A stretch of 64,000 nucleotides of DNA from Chitinophaga pinensis (lineage in GTDB: Bacteria > Bacteroidota > Bacteroidia > Chitinophagales > Chitinophagaceae), in NCBI RefSeq assembly GCF_007896845.1, contig NZ_VOHS01000004.1, positions 62,001 to 126,000 on the forward strand, in the 5' to 3' direction. Positions 53,506-62,217 of this stretch are shown here, piece after piece (positions within the stretch are counted from its first letter, which is position 1; the number at the start of each line of letters is the position of its first letter). The notes beneath the pieces were generated by a model. It made no database searches. It was not told the origin of the DNA and saw only the letters and a program-made list of their open reading frames with translations. The translations under genes and the position numbers were made by a program.

Positions 53506-55065
53506 CTAAATAGCTTCGATAGATAACTTAGTGGATTTCTCCTTTTCGTCATACTCAGAAACAATGATATGCCCATCCTTTGCAGGATAGATGTTTGTTT
53601 TCACTGTATTGTTGGTCTTGGCTATTTTACGTACGATCTTTTTATCATGTACGTTATAGATGGTAATGTCTTTTTCACCTTTTACAATCAGGAAAGAAGT
53701 TTTGGTATCCGGATTGGTTAATGAATAGAAACTACAGTTGTCCGCGGCTTTGAATATCGGCGCGGAGTTCTTTTGTTTGTACACGTCAGTACCGATACTG
53801 TCAACATAACTGATCTTACCATTTTTATCCATTTGCATCAGCAGTACATCATCAAAAGAATAATGACCGAATGCGCCTGTTGCCGCCATCACATAGTAAG
53901 GAATCAGCAGTGGAGACATGATGGCGCCGGCGATGATGGCACCCTTATTTTTCTTTGCAGTAAGACGACTGCCGAGGAAATAGGTATTACCATCAAAGTC
54001 CCTGAAGGAAGGACGGGGCACGATATGACCATGCGCACTGTTGATGTAACCTTTTTTGCTGATGTCTTTGTTGGTACTGTCTGCCCAGCAGGAATAAACC
54101 GTTTTCACGTCTTCTTTGTGCGCAGCGTTGATATCCATTTTGTAAATGCCCTGTACTTCTCCGTTGTAGATACCATAGACATTGTTCATACCATTATTCC
54201 ATGATTTGCTGCCAACAGTACCGGAGATAAATAATTTACCGGTAAGCGGATCATTGCCAAAACCAAGAATATCCAGCATACGCTGTTTTTTATCCTTCAG
54301 TGGCAGTTTCAGGGTAGGAGAGTTAGCCGTACCGCTGTAACCAAACAAGGTATAACCACTACGGGATTCCATATCAGCTTTTTGTGTCAGCAGATAGATA
54401 TCATCACCAGACGTGTGCAGGTAGTAACTGGCTGCTACTTCTTTTACCTGTCTTTCACTGATCTTTTCACCTGCTGTATTAAAGGTGAGCAAAGGTTTTT
54501 TAGACTTATCACCATAGAAGGCGGCAAAGCCTACATTGCTGATATTTTTCAGCTGTATGTCTTCTTTGAAAGGACTGATACCCGCTTCATATTCTTTCAG
54601 GGTTACGTAGATATCCATGTCAGCTTTCTTTTCGAAAGTTTTTGTGATCTCTCCCTGAAGATTGATGAACTGTGCGAAGAAAGATACATAGCCTTTCTTT
54701 GCGGCCTGTTTGTAGGAGATCCTATGTCTCGGTGTAATATCCAGCACATCGCTTTTGATGTATGCGAGACAGAGAATGTCCTGTTCAAATGCCACATCCC
54801 GCAGGATCAGTTTCTGCTGACGGAACTTCACCTTCCCGATATCATTCAGGTTTTCGTCCATGATCGTGATGGCATAGTTGAAGGAATCTTTACTGGCTTT
54901 TTCCAGTTCAGTAAATGTCAGGTAACCTACGAGACTGCCATCCTGAACAATGCTGTGCAGGGAGGTGGAAATGCCGCTGCCTACCTGTTTAAATACCCTC
55001 GATTGTGCATGGGTATTCAGTACGATGAATAATGTGTACAGGAATAATAGGAGTCGTTTTTTCAT
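53506..55065 (-). CDS. Secreted protein of unknown function (DUF6770-like)
   Basis: A 519-residue protein with a signal peptide (LLLFLYTLFIVLNTHAQ). The mature part is a series of short beta-rich stretches, as in a propeller or repeated WD-like fold: LVGYLTFTELEKASKDSF, LCLAYIKSDVLD, IYLLTQKADMESRSGY, LFISGTVGSKSWNNGM, DVLLMQMDKNGKISYVDSI, HIIVSEYDE. One hydrophobic stretch (GAIIAGAIMSPLLIPYYVMAATGAF, residues ~375-400) may touch the membrane. I think it fits the DUF6770 group of Bacteroidota but cannot confirm. Nothing in the context fixes a role; it follows, on the same strand, a TPP-regulated receptor but is separated by a terminator. Confidence 0.7.
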   Translation of the reverse strand: MKKRLLLFLYTLFIVLNTHAQSRVFKQVGSGISTSLHSIVQDGSLVGYLTFTELEKASKDSFNYAITIMDENLNDIGKVKFRQQKLILRDVAFEQDILCLAYIKSDVLDITPRHRISYKQAAKKGYVSFFAQFINLQGEITKTFEKKADMDIYVTLKEYEAGISPFKEDIQLKNISNVGFAAFYGDKSKKPLLTFNTAGEKISERQVKEVAASYYLHTSGDDIYLLTQKADMESRSGYTLFGYSGTANSPTLKLPLKDKKQRMLDILGFGNDPLTGKLFISGTVGSKSWNNGMNNVYGIYNGEVQGIYKMDINAAHKEDVKTVYSCWADSTNKDISKKGYINSAHGHIVPRPSFRDFDGNTYFLGSRLTAKKNKGAIIAGAIMSPLLIPYYVMAATGAFGHYSFDDVLLMQMDKNGKISYVDSIGTDVYKQKNSAPIFKAADNCSFYSLTNPDTKTSFLIVKGEKDITIYNVHDKKIVRKIAKTNNTVKTNIYPAKDGHIIVSEYDEKEKSTKLSIEAI

Positions 55066-55317
55066 TTTAAAATGTTTGAAAAGTGCAACGATGAGGTATG
55101 GGTTTGAAATATATAGTGTATAGGGCCTGTACCGTTCTGAAGGGTGGTATGCAATGAAATACTTGTTACAGGGCGCTTATGGGCAAACGCGCTGTCAGGC
55201 ATACGAACAGTTGTGGTCATTTGTGACCCGGTATAAGGTATCATGCAATTGTCCCTTCTTAGGTATAGGTATGATTTTTAATGCAATATAGTAAAAATAT
55301 ATGCTATGTAACTGAAA

Positions 55318-55356
55318 TAAAAAGGGCTGTCCCCTCCACTGGGAGACAGCCCTTTT
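55318..55356 (-). terminator. Stem-loop terminator after the TonB receptor gene
   Basis: AAAGGGCTGTC (55321-55331) pairs with GACAGCCCTTT (55345-55355). T-run on the minus strand. The rest of the gap 55066-55317 shows nothing besides the expected promoter of the secreted protein. Confidence 0.85.
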
Positions 55357-55371
55357 CTGTTTAAGGCTAAT

Positions 55372-57747
55372 TTAGAAGGCTATATTGATGCCGGCAAAGA
55401 AATTGGTGCCAGCCATCGGATAATATCCGTTAGACGATTTTTCGACCCCTTCCTCTTTAAATGCATAGGTCCATCCGTTAGGGGAATATTTCTTATTCCA
55501 GATGTTGTTCAGCATGAACTGCACCCCCAGTTCTTTAAAGAGCTTTTGAGGAATGGTGTAGTTGAAACGCAGGTCATTGGTATAATAACCGTCAAGGCTG
55601 CGTTCTTTCACTTCTGAGTTATCGAGGTATTGTCTGCTTACATACTTACCGATCAGACTCACTTCCAGATTTTTAACCGGTCTGGCTGACAGGGTATACC
55701 CGCCTACGAAAGAAGGTGAGAATGCGATATTGGTACTGTTGTATACAACGGTATCCTGTGCACCTGTGTCGAAATTGTCGATGAAGTACTGGAAGTTCTG
55801 CACTTTATTGCGGCTGAAGGCTGCATTGGCAGCAAGTGTAAACAGACGGCCGAGGCGGGTACTACCCTGCAATTCGATACCGGCGCGGTAACTTTTTGGA
55901 ATGTTGGTACGGGTATAAGCACCCACATCATTCAGTTTACCAGTCTGTACCAGCTGGTTTTTGTAGTTCATGTAGTAGGCATTTGCCTGCAGCACGATAT
56001 TACCGCTGCGGTAAGTGTAACCTGCTTCTACATCACGGAGCGTTTCGTGTTTAGGTGTATTGTTCACACCTGCTTCGAAGTCATCACGATTCGGTTCTTT
56101 ATTACCCACAGCAAAGGAGGCGTATACTTCCTGACGATCGTTCAGCGTGTAAGAGATACCTGCTTTCGGATTGAAGAAGTTGTAGGAATTATGTTGTATC
56201 AGTGAAGGATTTTTATCGAATCCGTCGATGTTATATTGTACGGTGCGGTATTGCAGATCGGCAAACAGACGGAGTGCAGAGGTCACTTTATACTGTCCTT
56301 TCCAATACACGTTCAGGTCGCGTTTGAAGGCGTCGTTGTCATAGTATTTGTGGTCTTTATCGATCGGGTATTGTGCCCAGATGATTTTACCATAGTGACC
56401 GCCTTCATAGCGGTTCCAACCGCCACCCAGACTCCAGTTCAGTTTGTCGCCTTTATAGTTGACAGAGAAGATACCACCATAGAAATGATTATCCAGCCAG
56501 AGCTGTCTGATGAGATCTGTAGTGGTGACAGGAGCGCCGTTGATCACAGGATCTGCGATGCCATAATCGGCGAAAGCTTCCTGTTCGCGATATTGTTCGT
56601 AATAGCCTCTGCCACGGGTGTAATGTGCCGCTACGTTGAAATCCAGTTTGCTGCTAAGAGACTGGTTCAGGAATAACTGGTAATGGTCCTGCTGGTAGTT
56701 GTCCGTCTCATTATCGTAGTAAGTACCATCAGCACGCTGCCCGGCAGAGTTATAGGTACGGTGTGTTTTCAGTGAATCATAAGGCACGCCGTTCCACGCC
56801 TGATAAGTTTTTTCCTTACCGGAAAACACGTTCAGACGGATAGCTGTATTCTTTGAAATATAGGCTGCGGAAGTGTAGAAAGATTTCAGGTCGGAAGATG
56901 CGCGGTCCATGTATCCATCAGAAGAGATCTTTGATAATCTTGCATCGATAGTGAAGTGGTCGTTGATCAGACCGGAGCCTACTTTAACAGTGTTTTTCCA
57001 CGAGTTATAGGAGCCAACACTACTGTTGACTTCTGCGTATGCTTTATCTCTGAAATCGTTGGTACTGAGGTTGAGTGAAGCACCGAACGCGCCGGCGCCA
57101 TTGGTTGAAGTACCTACGCCACGTTGTAACTGAATACTGCTTACGGAAGAAGCAAAGTCGGGCATGTTCACGAAGAATGTACCCTGTGATTCTGCGTCAT
57201 TAATGGGAATACCGTTGGCAGTAACATTGATACGCGTGATATCGGAGCCTCTTACACGGATACCGGTATAACCAATGCCTGTACCGGCGTCAGAGTTGGT
57301 GACTACACCTGGCAGCTGATTCAGCAGCAGGGGCAGGTCCTGACCAAGGTTCTGTTTTTTGATCTCTTCTGCGGTCAGGGTGGACTGTGTAAAAGGAGCG
57401 TGTTCACCCACACGGAGACTGGAAATCTCAACAGGTTTTACGAAGAGACCGGTTTCTTCCAGCGAAAAGTCTGTCTGGATGGTACTACCGGTAGCATTAA
57501 TAGTAGTGGTAAAAGATTTGAATCCAAGGTAGCTTACCTGTAAGGTATATTGGCCTTTGGATGGAATCGTAAAACGGTATTGACCATTGGCGTTGGTATG
57601 CATACCAGCGTTGGTAGAGGGGATACTTACAGAAACACCTTCCAGCGGTTTTCCGTTGGATTTGTTGGTAACGACTCCGGTCAGCACAGTTTGCGCGTGC
57701 ACAGTACTTAAGCTGCAGAGCAGCAAAAGGAATAAAAATTGTCTCAT
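55372..57747 (-). CDS. TonB-dependent outer-membrane receptor, probably for thiamine compounds
   Basis: Outer-membrane transporter of 791 residues. Signal peptide (FLFLLLLCSLSTVHAQ), then a carboxypeptidase-regulatory-like domain (TGVVTNKSNGKPLEGVSVSI, about 23-105), plug (NLGQDLPLLLNQLPGVVTNSD, GIGYTGIRVRGSDITRINVT, from ~132 to 240) and a 22-strand barrel ending in an aromatic residue (FFAGINIAF). The gene lies behind a TPP riboswitch, so it is expected to be made when thiamine is scarce and to import thiamine or a precursor. No thi gene adjoins it. No STN domain, so it does not signal via FecR. Confidence 0.93.
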   Translation of the reverse strand: MRQFLFLLLLCSLSTVHAQTVLTGVVTNKSNGKPLEGVSVSIPSTNAGMHTNANGQYRFTIPSKGQYTLQVSYLGFKSFTTTINATGSTIQTDFSLEETGLFVKPVEISSLRVGEHAPFTQSTLTAEEIKKQNLGQDLPLLLNQLPGVVTNSDAGTGIGYTGIRVRGSDITRINVTANGIPINDAESQGTFFVNMPDFASSVSSIQLQRGVGTSTNGAGAFGASLNLSTNDFRDKAYAEVNSSVGSYNSWKNTVKVGSGLINDHFTIDARLSKISSDGYMDRASSDLKSFYTSAAYISKNTAIRLNVFSGKEKTYQAWNGVPYDSLKTHRTYNSAGQRADGTYYDNETDNYQQDHYQLFLNQSLSSKLDFNVAAHYTRGRGYYEQYREQEAFADYGIADPVINGAPVTTTDLIRQLWLDNHFYGGIFSVNYKGDKLNWSLGGGWNRYEGGHYGKIIWAQYPIDKDHKYYDNDAFKRDLNVYWKGQYKVTSALRLFADLQYRTVQYNIDGFDKNPSLIQHNSYNFFNPKAGISYTLNDRQEVYASFAVGNKEPNRDDFEAGVNNTPKHETLRDVEAGYTYRSGNIVLQANAYYMNYKNQLVQTGKLNDVGAYTRTNIPKSYRAGIELQGSTRLGRLFTLAANAAFSRNKVQNFQYFIDNFDTGAQDTVVYNSTNIAFSPSFVGGYTLSARPVKNLEVSLIGKYVSRQYLDNSEVKERSLDGYYTNDLRFNYTIPQKLFKELGVQFMLNNIWNKKYSPNGWTYAFKEEGVEKSSNGYYPMAGTNFFAGINIAF

Positions 57748-57814
57748 GGACTATGACGGTTTAATAGCTTACAATCTGTAGCTTTCAACTTAACAAATGG
57801 GTAAGGAAGAGATT

Positions 57815-57905
57815 GTTCGCTTACCTTTCCTAAACAGCATTACCTGGTCAGGTTCAACGGGTCTGATCTCAGCCTGATAGTAAGGCACCCCGAGGTGAAA
57901 CCGGG
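57815..57905 (-). promoter_or_regulatory. TPP riboswitch (thi-box)
   Basis: On the minus strand, the thi-box core is complete: CTCGGGGTGCC, then GGCTGAGAT, ACCCGTTGAACCTGA, and CAGGTAATGC with AGGAAAGG closing. The order and spacing match the TPP aptamer. It ends about 70 bp before the start codon of the TonB-dependent receptor, leaving room for an expression platform that blocks translation or ends transcription when TPP is bound. Confidence 0.95.
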
Positions 57906-57952
57906 AGTTGTATTGTTTAATTGCGCGGGATGCGCACTCCTGTTTCCGGGAG

Positions 57953-57960
57953 CAAAGTTA
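57953..57960 (-). promoter_or_regulatory. -7 box upstream of the TPP riboswitch
   Basis: TAACTTTG on the minus strand matches TAnnTTTG, about 50 bp before the aptamer. A good TTTG at the right distance is missing. Confidence 0.5.
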
Positions 57961-58094
57961 TAGCGGTCGTCGTTAAAAAGTGAAAATATTTTTCATAATG
58001 ACAGAAAAAGTATAATTTCCATCTATCTACATGTCTCTCCACAATTGAATACTCCCTGAACATTTTTTATTGTTAACCATAATTTGAATCTGTA

Positions 58095-58487
58095 ATGATT
58101 AAGTTACAATTGATCGGGCATCTGGGACATGATGCAATTCAGCGGAATGTAAATGGTCACACTGTTTTAGGTTTTCGCGTGGCGCATACGGAGCGTTTTA
58201 AGTCGCGGGACGGGGAGTTGCAGGAAAGGACAATCTGGGTGGATTGTTCCCTTTGGAACAAGGAGAAGCTGGGGCCCTATCTGAGAACGGGCACCCGTGT
58301 GTTTGTTGAGGGAAATCCTTCGGCGGATAATTATGTGAATGGTCAGGGGGAAAATGTATCGGTGATGCGGCTGCGGGTGCTGCAGTTACAATTACTGACG
58401 AGTCGCCGTGATGGTGGTAAGCGGGAGAATGAGGTGGAAGAGATTGTGATGGTAAATGAAGATCCGGCGGATGATCTGCCGTTTTAG
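58095..58487 (+). CDS. ssb: Single-stranded DNA-binding protein
   Basis: OB-fold SSB of 130 residues: MIKLQLIGHLGHDA, VLGFRVAHTERF, TIWVDCSLWNKEKLGPYLRTGTRVFVEGNPS, then a short variable tail and the acidic tip ADDLPF that recruits partner proteins. It is shorter than E. coli SSB (178) and close in size to secondary SSBs of Bacteroidota. It stands alone between the thiamine receptor and the initiator tRNA region. Confidence 0.9.
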   Translation: MIKLQLIGHLGHDAIQRNVNGHTVLGFRVAHTERFKSRDGELQERTIWVDCSLWNKEKLGPYLRTGTRVFVEGNPSADNYVNGQGENVSVMRLRVLQLQLLTSRRDGGKRENEVEEIVMVNEDPADDLPF

Positions 58488-58513
58488 AAGATGACAAATA
58501 CCGCAGATATGAG

Positions 58514-58553
58514 AAGAGGCTGTCCTATTGAAAGAGGACAGCCTCTTTCTTTT
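58514..58553 (+). terminator. Stem-loop terminator after ssb
   Basis: AAGAGGCTGTCCT (about 58514-58526) pairs with AGGACAGCCTCTT (35-47 in the same row) followed by TCTTTTA. Confidence 0.9.
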
Positions 58554-59111
58554 ATACAGCATTGACACGGCGTCGTCCGGATACAGGAGGGATATTAAAA
58601 TGGCGAACAGCAGTAGTTAGCAGGGCGGACAGCTCTTTATGTCTGTCAGATGTCTCTACGGAGAGGCAAAGCAGGGGAGCAATACCCGGATATCCGGAGT
58701 ATATGGGGCAGCAGGGGGGCGCAGACAGGATGTAAACGGGAATAGCAGCCGGAGATAAGGTGGAGATGAGGTGGACTTGATCAGTATATATTATTGTATT
58801 TCAATTGATTGTGGGATACGTGTTTGGGGTGCTTCAACTACAATCTGACAGCAGTCTATGGCATTTTTTGCCATGATCCGGGGCTGAGTATATACGTTGC
58901 TGATAGACATGTATGAGATATTATCCATATTATTTAGCAGGCTTAGCCAGCGTGTTTTGGACTGAAATATTAAATTAGGCATTTTATTACTGACTTTCTT
59001 ATAAACATTTTCTACGAGCTGAAAGTCTTTGTAGTAAAGGATTATAGTAAGATATCGTTATACAGTTAACCCCTGTTAAGCGGACGTTATTATCGCTTTT
59101 TCTAAAAAAGA
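58554..59111. other. Long gap without recognisable genes
   Basis: About 560 bp. The first 230 bp are purine-rich on the plus strand with no ORF. A 63-codon reverse ORF (58791-58982) lies in the middle and is listed separately. The right end leads into the initiator-tRNA promoter. Confidence 0.4.
58791..58982 (-). CDS. Small ORF or gene remnant, unknown
   Basis: 63 residues from ATG 58982, starting MPNLIFQSKTRWLSLLNNMD and ending RIPQSIEIQ. The frame stays open about 18 codons further upstream (YYKDFQLVENVYKKVSNK) without an ATG, which is protein-like in composition, so this may be the tail of a decayed gene. I do not recognise a family. No promoter or terminator is evident. Confidence 0.3.
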   Translation of the reverse strand: MPNLIFQSKTRWLSLLNNMDNISYMSISNVYTQPRIMAKNAIDCCQIVVEAPQTRIPQSIEIQ

Positions 59112-59142
59112 TTTGGCAGGAATGATTTTAATCCTATCTTTG
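59112..59142 (+). promoter_or_regulatory. Bacteroidota promoter of the initiator tRNA
   Basis: TTTG (59112-59115), 19-nt spacer, TATCTTTG (59135-59142): an exact consensus match. Ten bases later the tRNA begins. The -33 context TTTGGCAG is shared with the tRNA-Val promoter. Confidence 0.88.
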
Positions 59143-59151
59143 CAACCTCAT

Positions 59152-59223
<72 letters not shown>

Positions 59224-59228
59224 CTAAC

Positions 59229-59259
59229 AAAAAAGCCGAATCTGATTCGGCTTTTTTTA
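59229..59259 (+). terminator. Terminator after the initiator tRNA
   Basis: AAAAAGCCGAATC and GATTCGGCTTTTTTT form a stem with a very short loop and a strong T-run. It ends 30 bp before era. Confidence 0.92.
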
Positions 59260-59288
59260 TTTCAGGAAGTTCAGGAAATTAGTAGTGC

Positions 59289-60158
59289 ATGCATAAAGCG
59301 GGTTTTGTAAATATTTTCGGTAAGGCCAATGCAGGGAAAAGTACCCTGATGAACGCTCTGGTGGGCGAGAAATTGGCTATTGTATCACCGAAGGTGCAAA
59401 CAACAAGACATCGTATTACGGGTGTGGTGACAACACCGGAATATCAGATCGTATTCTCTGATACCCCCGGTATTATTGATCCCCGTTACCGCCTGCACGA
59501 AAAAATGATGGGTGCTGTTAAGTCTGCACTTGAAGATGCCGACGTAGCCATGTTAATCATGGACGTGAAGGATAATCTGGAAGAAAACCTCTCCCTGTTT
59601 GCGTCACTGAAGCTAAAAGCCCGCAGCATACTGGTGCTTAATAAATCAGATCTGCTGATGAAAGAAGAGCTGGAAGTGCTGGTGAAAAAGTGTGAAGAGT
59701 GGGGTAAAGCGGAAAAGGTGGTGCTGATATCAGCTATGCAGGGTAAAGGTGTTCCGGCGTTGCTGGAGACGATTGTAGCCATGCTCCCCGAAAGCGAACC
59801 TTTCTATCCGGAAGATACCTTAACAGATAAGTCTACACGCTTCTTCGTAGGCGAGATCGTCCGGGAAAAAATATTCCAGCTCTTTGACGAAGAGATCCCT
59901 TATCACACAGCAGTAGCTGTAACACAATTTCAGGAAAAGAATACGCTGATCAAAATCTCAGCGGATATTATCGTGACGCGTGAAACGCAGAAAGCGATCA
60001 TCCTGGGTGACAAAGGATCTTCCATTAAAAAGATCGGTACACTGGCCCGCCAGGATATCGAGAAATTTGTGGGTCAGAAAGTGTTCCTTGAACTGTTTGT
60101 GAAAGTAAGAGGCAAGTGGCGGGATAATGATATTTATTTAAAGGAATACGGTTATTAA
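59289..60158 (+). CDS. era: GTPase Era
   Basis: Ribosome-assembly GTPase that binds 16S rRNA, 289 residues. The G domain has GKANAGKSTLMNALVG (G1), TTRHRITGV (G2), DTPGI (G3), NKSD (G4) and ISAMQGKG (G5). The C-terminal KH domain has GEIVREKIFQLFDEEIPYHTAV and ILGDKGSSIKKIGTLARQDIEKFVGQKVFLELFVKV (about residues 235-275). Intact, and 12 bp before der, another ribosome GTPase. Confidence 0.97.
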   Translation: MHKAGFVNIFGKANAGKSTLMNALVGEKLAIVSPKVQTTRHRITGVVTTPEYQIVFSDTPGIIDPRYRLHEKMMGAVKSALEDADVAMLIMDVKDNLEENLSLFASLKLKARSILVLNKSDLLMKEELEVLVKKCEEWGKAEKVVLISAMQGKGVPALLETIVAMLPESEPFYPEDTLTDKSTRFFVGEIVREKIFQLFDEEIPYHTAVAVTQFQEKNTLIKISADIIVTRETQKAIILGDKGSSIKKIGTLARQDIEKFVGQKVFLELFVKVRGKWRDNDIYLKEYGY

Positions 60159-60170
60159 TTTTATTTAGTT

Positions 60171-61496
60171 ATGGCAGGATTTACAGTAGCAATCGTCGGT
60201 CGTCCAAACGTAGGGAAATCTACGCTTTTCAACCGTTTGCTGGAACAGCGTAAAGCCATCGTTGATGACGTGAGCGGTGTTACGCGTGACAGACAATACG
60301 GTGTGGCGGACTGGAACGGGAAATCGTTCAACGTGATTGATACCGGTGGTTTTGTATCCAGAAGTGAAGATGTATTCGAGCGGGAAATACGCAAACAGGT
60401 GAAAATAGCTATGGAGGAAGCCAATCTCCTGCTGTTCATGTGTGATGTGGCAACAGGTATCACTGACCTGGATGCAGAGATGGCAGATATTCTGCGTCGC
60501 TCTTCCAAACCGGTGATCCTTGTGGTAAACAAAGTAGATAATGCTACCCGTCAGCTGGAAGCGACGGAGTTTTATAGCCTCGGTTTTGAAAAGGTATTTT
60601 TCATGTCTTCCATGAGTGGTAGCGGTAGTGGTGAACTGCTGGATGAAATTACTGAACAGATTCCGGAAGATGATGAAACAAAAGAAGCGGTAGAAGCTGC
60701 GGAAGCATTGCCTAAGATCGCGATTATCGGTCAGCCGAACGTAGGTAAATCATCCCTGCTGAACGCCCTGATCGGTGAAGAAAGGAACATTGTGTCTGAT
60801 ATTCCGGGAACCACCCGCGATACCATCCACACGCACTACAAAATGTTCCAGAAAGATTTCGTACTGATTGATACAGCGGGTTTACGCCGTAAAAATAAGG
60901 TGCAGGAAGACCTTGAGTTCTATTCCGTTATCCGCGCGATCAAAGCGATGGATGAAGCAGATGTTTGCCTGCTGCTGCTGGATGCAACCAAAGGTATCAC
61001 TGCGCAGGATCTCAGCATTTTCAGTCTGGCCGGCCGTAAAGGTAAAGGTCTGGTCGTACTGGTAAATAAATGGGACCTGATCGACGATAAGAGTACCAAC
61101 TCTGCAAGGGACTATGAGAAAGACCTGAAAGGTCGTCTGGCTCCATTCAGCGATGTGCCTGTGATATTCACCTCCGTTGTGGAAAAGCAGCGTATTTTCA
61201 AGGCGATCGAAGAGGCTTTACGTGTATACGAAAACCGTAAACGTAAGGTACAGACTTCGAAACTGAATGAAGTGATGCTGAAGGCGATCGAATCTTTCCA
61301 CCCACCGGTAGTAAGAGGTATTCCTATCAAAATCAAGTATGTAACGCAGCTGCCGACATTTACACCGGCTTTCGCGTTCTTCTGTAATCTGCCGGATGAC
61401 GTAAAACAGCCATATCGTAACTACCTTGAAAATCAGTTGCGTAGCAATTTTGATTTCGAAGGCGTTCCGTTGAAACTGTTTTTCAGAAAGAAATAA
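60171..61496 (+). CDS. der: GTPase Der (EngA)
   Basis: Double GTPase needed for 50S subunit assembly, 441 residues. G domain 1: GRPNVGKSTLFNRLLEQ, DTGGF, NKVD. G domain 2 from about 180: GQPNVGKSSLLNALIGEER, DIPGTTRDT, DTAGLRRKNKV, NKWDL, TSVVEKQ. C-terminal KH-like domain (about 355-441) ends EGVPLKLFFRKK. All motifs are intact. Forms a pair with era. Confidence 0.98.
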   Translation: MAGFTVAIVGRPNVGKSTLFNRLLEQRKAIVDDVSGVTRDRQYGVADWNGKSFNVIDTGGFVSRSEDVFEREIRKQVKIAMEEANLLLFMCDVATGITDLDAEMADILRRSSKPVILVVNKVDNATRQLEATEFYSLGFEKVFFMSSMSGSGSGELLDEITEQIPEDDETKEAVEAAEALPKIAIIGQPNVGKSSLLNALIGEERNIVSDIPGTTRDTIHTHYKMFQKDFVLIDTAGLRRKNKVQEDLEFYSVIRAIKAMDEADVCLLLLDATKGITAQDLSIFSLAGRKGKGLVVLVNKWDLIDDKSTNSARDYEKDLKGRLAPFSDVPVIFTSVVEKQRIFKAIEEALRVYENRKRKVQTSKLNEVMLKAIESFHPPVVRGIPIKIKYVTQLPTFTPAFAFFCNLPDDVKQPYRNYLENQLRSNFDFEGVPLKLFFRKK

Positions 61497-61542
61497 AAGT
61501 AAATTTTCGTAGGGGTATTGTTCCATAACTAAAAATAACTAT

Positions 61543-61550
61543 ACCTTTGC
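61543..61550 (+). promoter_or_regulatory. -7 box for the small lipoprotein gene
   Basis: TACCTTTG matches TAnnTTTG; ATTG lies about 21 nt upstream. Start codon 24 bp further. Confidence 0.55.
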
Positions 61551-61573
61551 GCATCTTTTAAAACAAACTAAGC

Positions 61574-61792
61574 ATGAAAAAATTATTCTTCTTCGCAGTT
61601 GCTGCCGGTATGTTCTTCGTAGCTTGCAACAGCGGTGCATCTACTACTTCTGCTGATTCTACTGCTACTGCTCCAACTGTTGATACAGTTGCTGCTACTC
61701 CAGTTGATTCTGCTGCTACAACTGTAGATTCTGCTGCTACTCCAGCTGCTGATACTACTGCTGCTGCTCCTGCTGCAGAAGCAAAACACTAA
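61574..61792 (+). CDS. Small Ala/Thr-rich lipoprotein
   Basis: Predicted lipoprotein of 72 residues with signal MKKLFFFAVAAGMFFVAC; the lipobox cysteine is residue 18. The remainder is of low complexity, made of Ala, Thr, Ser, Asp, Val and Pro with repeated VDSAAT and DTTAAA-like units, so probably disordered. Own promoter box and terminator suggest an independently expressed and perhaps abundant surface or periplasmic lipoprotein. Function unknown. Confidence 0.8.
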   Translation: MKKLFFFAVAAGMFFVACNSGASTTSADSTATAPTVDTVAATPVDSAATTVDSAATPAADTTAAAPAAEAKH

Positions 61793-61818
61793 TCCTGTTT
61801 TGTAGAATTAATTTATTA

Positions 61819-61852
61819 GCCGTCTCGTGTAAACGAGGCGGTTTTTTGTTTT
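61819..61852 (+). terminator. Stem-loop terminator
   Basis: GCCGTCTCGT and ACGAGGCGGT pair (two G:U), 4-nt loop GTAA, followed by TTTTTTG. Confidence 0.85.
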
Positions 61853-62122
61853 AATGAAGATTGGAATGTAGACTAGATGGAAGGGGAGGCAATTGAGGGG
61901 ATAAGATATTTTCTTGCGAGAGATCGTGTGGGTTAGCAGATGAAGGATATCTGTAAAGCTCAACGATGATAGTCAGGTAGAATAAGGCCGGTAGCAGCCT
62001 TTCAGGATCAGGAGGTAATACTGATTCACCAACAGGTAAGGCGGCAAGGGAGTATGTATAGCGGGCGACGAGGTTAAAGGCTTATTTATCTGTATGGTAT
62101 TAATCAATAAAATATTGGCATA

Positions 62123-62165
62123 AAACAGAGAGGGCGTTCGCTGTCAGCGAACGCCCTCTCTGTTT
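62123..62165. terminator. Long stem-loop terminator after ctpA
   Basis: Perfect 20-bp stem (62123-62142 with 62146-62165) with a 3-nt loop. AAAACAGAGAG on one side and CTCTCTGTTTT on the other allow use from either strand. The stretch 61853-62122 before it shows no gene. Confidence 0.9.
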
Positions 62166-62217
62166 TGATTTAAGCAGCTATATCAGGAACAAGTTATTAT
62201 CCTCAAATGCTTAATTG

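Noticed and set aside
58560-58790. Purine-rich stretch considered as a decayed gene or ncRNA
   Set aside because: Stops in all frames and no clear hairpin or promoter; nothing beyond base composition supports it.
61574-61792. Low-complexity ORF suspected to be spurious
   Set aside because: It has a lipobox signal, a -7 box and its own terminator, so I kept it as a real small lipoprotein gene.
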